The position numbers and the translations under genes were made by a program. A DNA stretch of 64,000 nucleotides, from the NCBI RefSeq assembly GCF_020509005.1, contig NC_063021.1, positions 186,001 through 250,000 of the forward strand, given 5' to 3'. The notes under the pieces are model-generated. The model was not told the DNA's origin. It saw nothing but the letters and a program-made list of their open reading frames with translations, and did no database searches. This DNA is from Fulvia fulva. Lineage: Eukaryota; Ascomycota; Dothideomycetes; Mycosphaerellales; Mycosphaerellaceae. Within the stretch, counting starts at the first letter, position 1; each line of letters opens with the position of its first letter. Shown here piece by piece: positions 24,257 to 35,756 of this stretch.

Positions 24257-26372
24257 CCGAGCCTTATAAACCTATTTACCGTATACCTACGGCTAGGGTA
24301 TTACCCGAAGCCGTATAGAGAGTCTATAATAGTAGTGCTACGTAAGCTATAGAAGGAGGACTATACTTAGCCCAAATCGTATAGGCTAATCGTGCTTCTA
24401 AATATAAAAGGGAAGATCTTAGAGAAGATAGTAGCCTAGAGACTTACGAAGCTAGCCGAGGACAACTACGTACTCCTAGTAACATAGATAGGGGGAAGAA
24501 GCTAGCGATCGATACTAATAGTAATAGAGCTAATTACGGAGCAAATTCAGACCCTCTAGTACTACGGTAGGAACCGAGCGGCGTCCTTACTATCTCTCGA
24601 TATCGTAGGAGCCTTTAATAACGTCTTATACTAAAGGCTAATATATATCCTATAATAGAAAGGCATCCCCTAGTAGGCAACAAAGTTCGTCTACTCCTTT
24701 CTCTAGGAACGGACAACATACCTAGTCCTAGGGAGGTATACGTCCGACCCGGTAAAGGTAGAGGCTAGAATACCTTAGGGATCTACTCTCTCCCCTATCC
24801 TATTTCTAATATTTATATATAATCTAATCCCCCTACTTACCTCTCTATAAACCTTAGTATCGGGATTCGTAGACGATATAAACATTCTAGCCTAGTTAGA
24901 CTCGATAGAGGAGAACTGTTACCTTCTTAAAGATAGGTATAAGAAGTACGAGGAGTAGGTAAAGAAGTATAGTGCCCGGTTCGCCCCTAAAAAGTACTAA
25001 CTTATATACTTTAGTAAAGCGAGAATATACTATAATATAAAGGCGGCGGTAAGAATCTTAGGCTACGACACTAAGCTATTAGCGGAGCTACGAGTACTAG
25101 GGATCTAGCTCGACCCGAAGCTAAGCCAGAACGTATAGATTAAGAAAGCCTAGAGTCGAGCGTAAGTTAACAAAGCCTCGATAAAGAGGCTTACGGCGTC
25201 TATATAGGGAGTAATATTCGATAAGGTAAGGGTAATATATAAGGCGATCGTTAGACTAGCTATATTATACGGGGCATAGATTTAGAGAATAGGAGGCGTA
25301 GGCAAGCCGATCTCGAAACAGATAGAGCAACCCCTAAATAGGATATAGGTAGGTAACCTACGTAGGATACTAGGCGTATATAAGATAACGTTAATAAGCA
25401 CGGTAGAAATAGAGACGGGAACACTACTAATCGGCTAATATATCCGGGGAATAAGAATTTAATATACGGTAAAGACGATAGATTACCTAGTATAAACTAC
25501 GATCTAGGAGGTAAAGAATAAGATAGAAAACCGCTACCGGAGAGGGGCTAGACATAGGACAAGCTAAAAAGAGGAAGACCTTACTACCTTTACGGCCGTA
25601 TAGACAAGCACCGAATAGCTAGCACGAAAAGAGGAGGAGCGTAGGACTCGCTAGGCCGGCGGGAGCAAGGCTAAGACCTAAAGCCTAGCGGAATAGATAG
25701 CGAGCTACCTATAGGAGTAGGACTAGAAAAGGAAGCCCCCTAAGACAATAGGCCCGATAGTACTCCGAGCCTTCTAGAGACATAATTACTAGCTATATAG
25801 GGACCTAATAAGGGCCGAAGCAAGTATAGCGATCCAAATTAGGTCCGAATATATTAGATTAAGGGCCTACCTATTTAGGAGACGCGTACTAGACATCTAA
25901 AGCCTAGCCTACTAGTATAGCTACCTATCCTAAAACCTAGAACATATACTACTACGATGGCCGTAGTAGGCGAGAGGTAGGGGAAATTAGAAGCACTAAG
26001 CGGGAAGGAGAGACTATAAGTCAATTACTAGGGACAAAGGTAATATTCGCCGAATCTCTAGGTAGATACTATAGTAGGGATACCTCTAGTAGTTTGGCCT
26101 CGCTAGCGAGACGGAGGAGTAGATAGATAAGAGGCGGAAGCTAGGGGGGTTATAGATAGGGTAGTTATTAGGGCAAGCCTATAATACTAGCGTACCCTTA
26201 ATAAGGGAAATATAAGACGATAACGAGAGGGAAAAGATAGGCGGGAAGGAGGAGGGGTTTTTACTAATACGGTTTCCCCTCTATATATACAAAAACAAGA
26301 TAGTATAGCTATATAGGCCAAAGGGCACTATAACAGCTTAATGAAATATCTATCTATCTATATATCCTCGGG
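24257..26372 (+). mobile_element. 5'-truncated LINE-4, RIPped
   Basis: It starts inside the reverse transcriptase domain directly at the copia-2 LTR edge and ends in the tetranucleotide tail ATCTATCTATCTATATA. Coding sequence runs to about 26160 and is broken by TAG codons. It includes LDIVGAFNN near 24597, PQGSTLSPILFL near 24772-24810 and an intact GFVDDINIL near 24863-24890. The 3' untranslated part, about 26170-26372, equals 1-203. The same truncation point and LTR neighbour recur inverted at 40146-42256. Confidence 0.82.
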
Positions 26373-28170
26373 ATAACGCCTCGTTTGCCCGCGATTACGG
26401 TATAGTATCTCCGGTTATTATAAGTAGCTAGGAGTCCTACGTATAAGTTGATCTATAGTTCCTATACCGTAATAACGTAGTACCGTAGCGGGTCTAGCTC
26501 TTATAGAAAGTAGCGCTAGACCTTGTCTCTACTTTTGTTTACGTTATACTATACGATAGTAATGTCGTCGTATAGTATTATTCGTTATCCGTAAGGTCTA
26601 TTTCTATACTAGCCTACTATATCTCCTAAGCCTATATCCCGCTATTCGGCTAGCCCTAGGGCCGCTAGGGCGCCCTAAAGATTCGTATTTAGCCTAGTTT
26701 ATTAGTAGCCCGGTTAAGGTGTCGAGGCCTATCGGGAGGTAGATATATTTAGGGTTAGGTTCCCTTATTCGTCTCTTCTACCCTCTTCCTCTTACTCGGC
26801 TCGAAGCCCTTATATACGGTAGGTCCCTCCTACTATTATTAGGGGTACCTAGCTAGTATAGAGATCCTTACTTGTCTCGCTCGTTCTTATACTACTATTC
26901 TAGCTAGGTATTAGTTTAAATACGCTAGGTACCTTCTACCGTAGTATATATACCTACTCTCCTTTTTTAGGCATTCCCTTCCTTAGTATATACCTACGTA
27001 GTAAGGGTACCTTAGGGTCTTCTCCCCGTATTTTAGGGCTATATAACCGTACTATTAGTATTAGAAGTATTATAGTACCCTATAGCTACTCTAATAGATC
27101 TCCGTATCTATTCTCTCGTAGTTCTAGAATAGCCTATTATCTAGTATCTAGTTAGCTTGTTCCGCTATCTCTACCTAGATAATAAGCAATAAATACGTCT
27201 TCTCTCGGTCTACTGTCTTCTATAACTACGCCGCCTTCGCTAGTCGTATTCCTAGGGATATATTCTAGTTCTATACTTAGAGTTAGGGAAGGTCTTCGAC
27301 CTTAAATGTCCTAGGGACCCCGTAGGCGATAACGGTATACTATTAGTAGGAGACTCGCGCCGACTTCGCGACTTTAGTAGTCCGCTCCTTATAGGTCTCT
27401 AGTTTTTGTCTATTAGACTCTTATACGGTAAAGAGTCTTACTACGCCTATTGCCTCTACCTTTGCTCCGACTACCTCCTTTTAACCGATTCTATCGACAA
27501 TCTCTTTGCTTATTAGGGCTACAATTTCCTGTTTCTCCGCCGGATTAGTAATATATAGGCGTACCGTATTACTTACCTTCGTAGAGGGACAATTCTTACT
27601 TACTACTACTATTACCTATATAGTTAGTCTCTAGGCTACCTTCTATATTACTTATTAGATTGTCTTCGGCATTTAGTAAAATAGCGCTTTTAGCGCTCCT
27701 AGTAGCTATACTATAGTATACTTATATACCCGGGCTAGGCATTCGTTATCCTCTAGTAAGTTTTCCGCCTCCGTATATAGGGTCGTCTACGCTATATTGT
27801 TTATCGTTAGCCTCGTAAGGCTATAGCTCTCGTTAGTTACTATCCTTCGCTACTATTCGGGGTGAGGTCGCGCTTCCTAATTAGGTAGTTATCCTCCGTA
27901 ACTCCGTAACTCTAGAGTCTACCGTTAGGGGAACGGAACCTTAGTTTTAGGGTTCTTTATACTACGATTACGCTACCGCTAGCGTAGGCGGGTCGCTACT
28001 ACTTAAGTAGATTGCTCGTCTTAATAAGGGCTGTCGAATAGATAGTCCTCGTCGATAGTAGCGATTAGTTCTAATCTTAATAGGAGCTCGTAAGCTATAT
28101 AAGTAGGTATATAATGCCTACTCGATATTAATAAGTACGATATTATAAGCAGGTATAAGTACGTAGTCGG
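26373..28170 (-). mobile_element. 5' half of a LINE in reverse: leader, ORF1 and start of ORF2, RIPped
   Basis: On the minus strand a frame near 26630-26380 reads ITIVQYNVNKSRDKVQ and a following VQEP block when TAG is read through. This is the start of a LINE ORF2 endonuclease, similar to LINE-3 at 18720. Upstream on that strand (about 27900-26640) is an ORF1-like region, and beyond it a GC-richer leader to about 28170. The element is cut at 26372 by the LINE-4 tail and at about 28170 by copia-3. Borders are approximate. Confidence 0.6.
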
Positions 28171-30923
28171 ATAAGGTATAAGTCAAATAGATCGATTAGA
28201 TATATACCCTTATATCTATATAGACAATAGCTTTATATCCCTAAACTTTTAAATAGTTAATAGTCGGTTGAATACTATCAAAAGTCTTATCTAGTGAAAC
28301 CTTAAACCTATTATAATCTAGGCTATCTAGTAGTTTGTTCCCTATATAAGTTTAGGCCTCTAGTACTTTAGGCCAAAATTGAACCGGCATTTTAGCCTCT
28401 TTAAGCATTGCCCTTATAGAGTCCTCTAAGGTTTGTATTGACCTCTTAACTAGTCTATTATATAGAGAGTTATATACCTTAGTAGGCTCGAGCCTAATCC
28501 CTAAATCCCTCTCCTACTACTTTACTAATATAATAAGTTCTTTTGTATTATTAAGCCTTACTACTTTTAGCTACGCTAATGATTTCCTCTCTACTTTGAT
28601 CTTCTAGTTCTAGAGAGCAACTAGAGTATCTTCTCTTTTCCTAAGAGGAAAGGTCCACTTCTTCCTAGAGAAGTTGTTAACAATCTTAAGCTAGTATTTA
28701 AATCCTAGTCTTAAGATTAGTAGTAGGCTATATATATTAATAGATATAAGGGCAAGTCTTTTAGGTCTTCTCTCTATAGCTTTGCCTTTATACTTCTTTA
28801 TCTTTGGTATTGAACATACTCTATACTATACAAAGCTATCTTTAGGGATAGGAATAGGTTCTTTTAAGTCTATTACCTTATAAAGATTTTAGAGCAAATT
28901 CTTCCTAAAGTATACAAATCTTCTATACTAAAGCTCCTACTACTTTAGGTCGGTCTCTAGTTAAGTAGTTACAAAGGCATTCTCTATTAGTAGTACACAT
29001 AATAAGCAATATACTAGTTCTTATAGGAGAGAAGAAATCTTATTAATAAATAGAACCCCCCTAAGGAGCTTTGTCTAGATAACTATCTTACTAGAGGGGG
29101 AAATAAGAGAAATGATAGAGGTTAAACACTAAACTGCTTACTAAACTAGTTCTATAAAACTAGGTTTACTCCTAGCTTAGGTATAAGTAGGACATCTTCT
29201 AAAACAACTTTTCTACTAGCTCTCCTACTCATCTCTACATTCCTAAAATAGGTGGCTAATAAAAACCTACCTCCTACTTTGATCCATTTCTTCCTTATTA
29301 AGGGAGTTATAGATCTAAAGAGGTAGCTTTAGTTAGTTATATAGGATAAAGTATAGGAGTTAAGTAACTACTCTAACGAGGGGAACTTGCCTTAGACTTC
29401 TATCGTTAAGTAAGCCACTTTATTATACTCATTATTATTAGACATTGTCTCTAGGGATGAGCTATATAAGTCACGTGACTCTTAGGCGGAAAAACTTTTT
29501 CTAGTCTTCTTTACTTTAGAGGTATAAGACTAGGCCTAGTTCTTCTAGAGTGACAGTATGTCAGAGCTAAGTTTCTTCACTATTTTCTTAAGTTCTTCTA
29601 TAGAGGACTTCTCTTTTAGTGTCCTCCTTAAAGTGGGTAGTAGAGTTCTCTTCTTCTTAATATATATCATACTCTAGGAAGATAGTAGTTAGAAATGAGA
29701 TCTAAGGACCTTTCTTACCTTAGGTAGACTAGGGCAGTCCTTAATTAGATGATCCTTCTTATAGAGAAGGTAGGAGAGTAGTCTTACTAGACCTAGGGGC
29801 TTGACCTAGGTAGCTACTATACTATACTTAGCCTTAGAGAGATCTAACCTAGCTTCTTAAGCTTTAAGGATCCTTAAGGTCCTTTTATAATCTATCTTTA
29901 GCTAAGCTATAATAGTATCCCTAGCTATATAGTAGTTAGGTAGTAGTGAGCTTAAGAGCTAGGTCATCCTTATATTAGCTTTCCTATAATACTAACCCTC
30001 TAGGTCAACATTAGTAATCCTTTTTCTAAGAGAAACTAGGTGTGTCTATATAGATCTAATAGTGAACTCTTTCCTTATCATAAAGGTCACAAATTGCTTT
30101 GTAAGCTTATATATATAGGTTAGTAGCACCTAGCTATACTTGTTCTAGAGATATACCTACTTCTTAGCAGCTCTTCTAGATTTATATAAGCCCTTAAGCT
30201 CAAATTCATCTTCTTCTATAATCCTACTAAGGATACTGAAGTTGTATACTACATTATGTCTTGTCTATATTAACGTATTAAGGATCTCTTTAGTTATAGC
30301 CTCTTCTTAGAGTTTTAGAGTCTTGCCCTTGATGTTGTTAAAAGACACTTCTATAAGGTCATTAATTACAAAGAATGCTAATTGGCTCTCTATCTTATAT
30401 CTCTAAAGGTTGAACTATCTCTTCTAACTGTCCCTCCTAAGAATTAGGATTTTGCCTCCCTTCTCCTCTATCTTCTTTTAGTATAAATCTATAATAGATT
30501 AGATATGATAAAACAAGGTGTGTATATTCTAAAGTAGTGGCTTAGATCCTACTAAGGCTTCTAGTATAGAATAGGAAAGTTCGTAGGTATAGATACTAAG
30601 GCCTACTTAGTAAAGTAAAGAAGGAGCGGTATAAGGTCTCGGGGCTAGGACATAGGTCTATCTCTTCTAGTAGAGCTTCAAATGACTTACTTAAAGTCCT
30701 TCTTAATAGTATCTCGATGTAGTTCTGCCTATAGAGTATCTTTAAGATATTAGCTTTAAGTAAGCCGTATAGAGTCCTTGTCTAGGTTACCTATTACTTA
30801 GTATCGAACTAAGCTCCTTAATAGGATAGACGGGGTAGGCTTCTAATTCCTAGATGTTTTCTGCTACGATAGTAAGGGATATAAGTAACCTATACTAATA
30901 TAGGTTACTCTTATTCCTATATA
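28171..30923 (-). pseudogene. copia-3 gag, protease and integrase (5' half), RIPped
   Basis: On the minus strand, gag is at about 30620-29700, with a degenerate zinc knuckle near 29775-29730 (the HLIKDCP end is readable). The protease region is near 29400-29330, and integrase at about 28690-28180 (former NFSRKKW block near 28660). It is the counterpart of the 3' half at 204-2624 and is homologous to, but distinct from, copia-1. The left end joins LINE leader sequence without reverse transcriptase, so the element is truncated. All frames carry stops. Confidence 0.7.
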
Positions 30924-30940
30924 GACCCGGACTTATAACC
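30924..30940 (-). other. copia-3 primer-binding site
   Basis: GACCCGGACTTATAACC lies just inside the 5' LTR. It shares ACTTATAACC or GCTTATAACC with copia-1 and copia-4. This is consistent with a shared half-tRNA primer in which CAT became TAT through RIP. Confidence 0.5.
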
Positions 30941-31175
30941 TATTAAACAGGTACGGATTAATAGTAGCGGAGTAGAGTAAGAGATCAATCTTTGACTAAC
31001 TAATAGTACGAGTAAATAGTAATATATTAGGAACTAATATATTAATTGTATTAGATGTCTATCTAAGCTAAAGGGGAGAGAAGGTATCTCCCTATAAGCT
31101 AAGTTATCGTAGATACCTTAGGCTACTAGATCACTTCCTAATTATTGACTTGCTTTAAGATGCTATATCTTAATA
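30941..31175 (-). repeat. copia-3 5' LTR (235 bp)
   Basis: It has the same length and sequence as 2625-2859 (reversed) and 47904-48138, apart from transitions. Its outer edge touches the tail of a reverse-oriented LINE-3 at 31176. Confidence 0.8.
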
Positions 31176-33190
31176 GATAGATTTGTTATTCCCCTATTTT
31201 AGGACCCTATTCGGCCTATATAGGTATAACGTGCGTTACTACTAAGCGGGCTATACTACCGAGCGGGCTACTTTTACTAAGAACTATACTACTTCTACTT
31301 TAACTACGACGGTATCTTAATACGACGACATCCTATAGAATCGTTACTAGGAGGACAATTCCTCTTTAGATTCTTCGCTATCTAGTAAGTCTACTTAATA
31401 GGTACGTACGTTATGCCCCGACTCGCTATATCGCTTATAGCGTCGTAGCCTTAGTACTAGCCGAACACTATCTAGCGACTCTCTACTCACTTCCTACCTC
31501 CTAGTATCCTCTAGAGGTATTAATTACGACGCCTTATCGAAGGTTAGAGACCCTCTAGACTGAATATACTTGCGCTTTCGTGCTTTCCGCTATATAAAGG
31601 CCTCGTTAGACTTACGTAGCTTACTAATCTCGCTTCGTATAAGAGCTATCTAATACGCTATCTCTCTACTCCCTCTCTATTGCCCTATTAAACGTCCTTC
31701 CTCTTTCCACTACGCCTTTCTAAACCCGTAACGACGCTCTAAGACGTAATGACACCTATTATAAACCCTGTCTCGTCGAAGTTGTAGGTGTCCTAGTTAA
31801 GGATACTATACTTCTCCTTTATATTACGTATAAGTAAGAACTACTTCTCGATAACGTCTAGATCTTCTATTAGGGCTCGCTAACGATCGTATCTACGTGT
31901 TATACGTACCTTTAGCTCACGATACCGCCTAATAAACCTGTCTGTCTAATTAAGACTAGCGGGCTTAAGACCCTTCTCTTATAGTAACAAATCAGCTATT
32001 ACCCGTATACTAGCCTTTAATAGCGGGAAACCTCTAAGATCTAGCTCGTATATATACTCAAGTATCACCCTCTCTTCTAGCTCTATAAGCTTCTTCGAAC
32101 TAGGCTTATAGTTATCCCGAGGAGGTCGTCTATTCAATCGATACCCTAGTGTAGTTCGAGACGCGTCGTATACCTTTATAGTAAGTCGATTCGTGATTAT
32201 CGCGTCGCGTTTCGTAGCCTGGATAGCTAAGGTCAGTTTGGCCTAGTTTAAAGACAATATACGCTATAATAGTAGTTATATAGCTATATCTATAGAAGTA
32301 GTACAGTTCTTAGCAAAAGTAGCCCGCTCGGTAGTATAGCCCGCTCGGTAGTAAAGCACGTTATATCTATTATTCTATATAAAGGGAAACCCGAATAGGT
32401 GAAAACTCTTCCCGCCCCCGACTTCTCCTTATCTAGATTAGCTTCCCCTCTAAACGTACGTAGTCTATATTACTACCCCGTTAGCCTCCGCTCCTAGCCG
32501 GTCTCGTCGCGCTACGCCGTGTCCTCTCTTCCTATACTACTCCTACTAGGCGGTATTGTTCTAGCTAGCCCTTCTCTAGTATCTAGTTCGTAATACGCCG
32601 TAGGTCCTTAACGTTATTAAGAAGTGCCCTAATCGTTAGGTTCCTCGCCTTTACTATCTACTCTCCCCTTTCTAGCGACTACCTCGGATAGATAAGGAGT
32701 ACGTACCGTATATTCTAGGAGTAATAGCCGTAGGGATAGCTAGTATTCGTATATTCTAGAACCTTCCTCTATAATAGGTACCCCTAGAGGCCGATATATT
32801 CGCTTTGTAGGTAGGTTACTATACTACTCTATACCCTCGTAAGGCGGTAGTAGATAAGCTTTAGGGGGTACTTAACCGCGGATTTCGTAGCTAACTATTC
32901 CTTAGGTTGTCCCGCTAGCTAAGGGCGTCTACTATACCCTATAACCTAGTTACTCTACCTCTCTTTCTATAGTTACTCTATAAACAATTTCTTACCTTCC
33001 TATTATATTACTAGCTATTCGTCTCTTACCCGGTAGTTCGGCTCGTTTCCGGGTCGAATACCCTTATACGCTAGTACTAATTTGCGGGCCCTTACGACTA
33101 TACTAGCGATAACCTTCTATACTAGGTACTATACTGACTTACCTAAGTAGGAGGTCCGTAGCCCCTAGATATATAGGTCGATCGGCGGTA
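31176..33190 (-). mobile_element. LINE-3 3' end in reverse, split by a Fot derivative
   Basis: The tail complement GATAGATTTGTTATTCCCC at 31176 and the sequence from 32364 to about 33190 are the reverse complement of about 21280-22180. It contains the 3' untranslated region and the C-terminal end of ORF2, is 5'-truncated, and carries TAG stops. The 1133-bp Fot element at 31229-32361 inserted into its 3' untranslated region at a TA. This gives a clear order of events: LINE first, then Fot. Confidence 0.82.
31229..32361 (-). mobile_element. Internally deleted Fot1/pogo transposon, copy 2 (1133 bp)
   Basis: It is flanked by TA at 31227-31228 and 32362-32363. Its length is identical to copies 1 and 3, and it has the same fusion of the FDETGF segment to the transposase C-terminal tail (near 31690). 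The doubled sub-terminal unit CCGCTCGGTAGTATAGC is at the right end. The transposase frame is broken. Confidence 0.85.
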
Positions 33191-33389
33191 TTAATACGGA
33201 TAAGGCGTAAGATAGGACGTAAACGTATTAATACCTTAGAATCGAATAAGTTCTACGAAGAAGAGGAGATAAGAAAGTCGCGAAGCTACGATAAAGTAAG
33301 CGTCGAGGTTAGGGTCTAGGGTCTAGGCGCGCTAGCGTACTAGGTTACGTAATACTAAGTATAGTCTTACGAGGTGAACCGTAATACTA
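33191..33389 (-). repeat. Probable gypsy-1 3' LTR piece
   Basis: It ends with GTAATACTA directly before the pyrimidine run CCCCCCCTCTT (33390-33400), the complement of a polypurine tract. The outer border is set only by where LINE-3 sequence stops. No second LTR of this element is in the window. Confidence 0.45.
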
Positions 33390-33400
33390 CCCCCCCTCTT

Positions 33401-34195
33401 AAACCGCCGTACACCCTCGTACGCGGAAATATATCGCCGCGGGGTATATCTATAAGGAAGAACCGTACTATTAGGAAGCGCTAGCTTACGTCGGGTTAAC
33501 CGTAGAGAGACTATATATCTTACCGTAGTAAGCCTTAAGTCGAGTCTATATTATACCGTAGTATACCTTAGATAAGCTAACTATATATTAAGCCTTAGCT
33601 TACCTTAAGTTATATCTATATTACGCGGGCGTCGTAGGGTCGACTATTGGTAACGATGTCTAGGTCGTCTAATATCTAACCTTTAGGCTTACGCTATCTA
33701 GGTAGTAGACCGGCCGCTAATAGGTTCTTAAAATAATAATATGCTATCGCTTCCTCGGCACTACCTTTTAATTTGCTATAAGGCACTTCTATAATAGTAC
33801 TACCTTCCTAACGGACGGTATACTTTATATATATCTTAGCTCTACTAGTCTATCTACTATCTATAATCGCCTTCACCGCGTATTTATCTAGCTCCTCGCT
33901 ATTGCCTTTAGAGGCCTCGATAAGTAGTTAACCTTAGCTTTAATTAGGGAATAGGTCGTCGTTTACTAGGCGTAGTACGCTAGTATAGAACCTCGGGTAT
34001 ATACGTATACTTTCCTATAGGTCGAGCTCGTACACGTCTACATTAATCTTACGGGTAATTATAAAGGGACCTATATTCTTATAGTCAAGTTTCTTATAGG
34101 GCCGTCGAGTACGGATGTTTCTAGTATCTAGCTAAACCTTATCGCCGATCGCGTATCTTAATATAGACTTACGCTTGTTCGCTATTAACGTACTT
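33401..34195 (-). pseudogene. Gypsy-1 (chromovirus) integrase C-terminus and chromodomain, RIPped
   Basis: Read on the minus strand from 34195, the frame gives an IGDKVQLDTRNI-like block (about 34160), then [13 protein letters not shown] and [10 protein letters not shown] (about 34100-34030). This is the GPY/F module that ends Ty3/gypsy integrases. It is followed by a chromodomain-like segment (about 33900-33740, IDSRQTSRAKIYI). Chromodomains direct integration of chromoviruses towards marked heterochromatin. About 250 bp of non-coding sequence separates the end of the frame from the polypurine tract. The upstream part of the element is cut off by the Fot insertion at 34196-34197. Confidence 0.8.
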
Positions 34196-34197
34196 TA

Positions 34198-35369
34198 CTA
34201 ACGAGCGGGCTATACTACCGAGCGGGCCACTTTTGCTAAGAACTATACCACTTCTATAGATATAGCTATATAACTACTATTATAGCGTATATTGTCTTTA
34301 AACGAGGCCAAACTGACCTTAGCTATCTAGGCTACGAAACGCGACGCGATAATCACGAATCGACTTACTATAAAGGTATACGACGCGTCTCGAACTATAC
34401 TAGGGTATCGATTGAATAGACGACCTCCTCGGGATAACTATAAGCCTAGTTCGAAGAAGCTTATAGAGCTAGAAGAGAGGGTGATACTTGAGTATATACG
34501 AGCTAGATCTTAGAGGTTTCCCGCTATTAAAGGCTAGTATACGGGTAATAGCTGATTTGTTACTATAAGAGAAGGGTCTTAAGCCCGCTAGTCTTAATTA
34601 GACAGACAGGTTTATTAGGCGGTATCGTGAGCTAAAGGTACGTATAACACGTAGATACGATCATTAGCGAGCCCTAATAGAAGATCTAGACGTTATCGAG
34701 AAGTAGTTCTTACTTATACGTAATATAAAGGAGAAGTATATATCCTTAACTAGGACACCTATAACTTCGGCGAGATAGGGTTTATAATAGGTATTATTAC
34801 GTCTTAGAGCGTCGTTACGGGTTTAGAAAGGCGTAGTAGAAAGAGGAAGGTCGTTTAATAGGGTAATAAAGACTAGGTAATAGTGATTAAGACTATCTAT
34901 ATAGACGGAATAGCGCTCCTACTCTACGTTATCCTTATAGGTAAATAGCACATTAGTACCTAGTACTAAGACGGCAACTTGGGTCTAGACTAGATAATCG
35001 GGCTAATAGAGAACGGCTAGACTAATAATAAGTTCGGTATACGGTAGCTAGAGCATTTTTAGAAGTATACTATAGCTCGTACGACTAGGGCATAGAGACT
35101 ACTTATTATTAGTGGCTACGAGAGCTATAACTCGAAGGCATTCTAGAATCTATATAAGGAATATAAGATCTTGGCCCTATATATACTATCGTACGTATTG
35201 TACTTACTCTAGCTATTAGATAAAGGTTGCTATTTGCCTTTAAAGAAGGTATACGGTACTTAGCTCTCGGGCTTAGCACGCTAGCATATTACTTATATCG
35301 ATAAAGTAGAGTTTCTACGCGCCTTCCGGGTAGCCTATAACGCTATATTTAGACAGGAGAACATCCTAT
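34198..35369 (+). mobile_element. Long Fot1/pogo transposon, 5' part (before LTR-element insertion)
   Basis: The left inverted repeat starts ACGTACTTTACTAACGAGCG after TA at 34196-34197. Unlike the 1133-bp copies it keeps the central DDE region: the YNFDETGF-type block (here FGETGF, near 34770), GNKDW-like near 34870, and then an extended catalytic-domain sequence including an ENGW block near 35010 and a DKVEFLRAFRVAYNA-like block near 35300-35345. It therefore represents the parent from which about 0.74 kb was deleted to give the short copies. TAG and other lesions show it is inactive. It is interrupted at the CCTAT target (35365-35369) by the LTR element. Confidence 0.82.
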
Positions 35370-35724
35370 TGTTACGGATCGGTTTGGGGAAGCTCCAGCC
35401 AACCAATCGATGCCTAGACACTAGTGGGAGAATCCGAAACTGATCAGCTCAGAGACCTTGGCAACTGAGCGCTCAGTCTGATCAGTATGACTCAGTGATC
35501 AGTCTGATCAGTATGCTCAGTGATCAGTCTGATCAGTTTGATCAGTTACGCCAAGACACGGCACTATATAGACGACGCTCTTTTGCAAGTAGATAGGAGC
35601 CTCGTGCTCAACTCATTTTAAGTATACACCATATACTGTTTGGGACCACTACCTTCTCAACGAGTCAGAGACATCATTGCAAAGATCCAAGCCCGGTTGG
35701 GATAACGTACAGCGGTTCCTAACA
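35370..35724 (+). repeat. 5' LTR of the gag-only element (355 bp)
   Basis: It begins TGTTACGGATCGG and ends GTTCCTAACA, with terminal TGTTA/TAACA inverted repeats. It contains a tandem array of TGATCAG/TCTGATCAGT units at about 35441-35548 and a TATATA stretch near 35565. No evident classical primer-binding site (TGG start) follows at 35725, so the primer is not identified. Confidence 0.93.
35441..35548. repeat. Tandem TGATCAG-containing repeats inside the LTR
   Basis: The palindromic core TGATCA recurs about every 10-20 bp (CTGATCAGCTCAG, TCTGATCAGTATG, GTGATCAGTCTGATCAG). A larger unit, CTCAGTGATCAGTCTGATCA, is present at least twice. The same array occurs in the other LTR at about 37605-37712. 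Arrays like this can be binding sites for a dimeric protein, but none is known to me for this sequence. Confidence 0.8.
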
Positions 35725-35756
35725 ACTTTGAGCACCACCACCAGGGCCCTTTGCAT

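Noticed and set aside
26373..28170. Twin-priming (5' inversion) of one LINE, because LINE-4 (+) abuts a reverse LINE 5' half
   Set aside because: The reversed part joins the tail end of LINE-4, not its 5' end, and belongs to a different region. Insertion of LINE-4 into an older reverse LINE is simpler.
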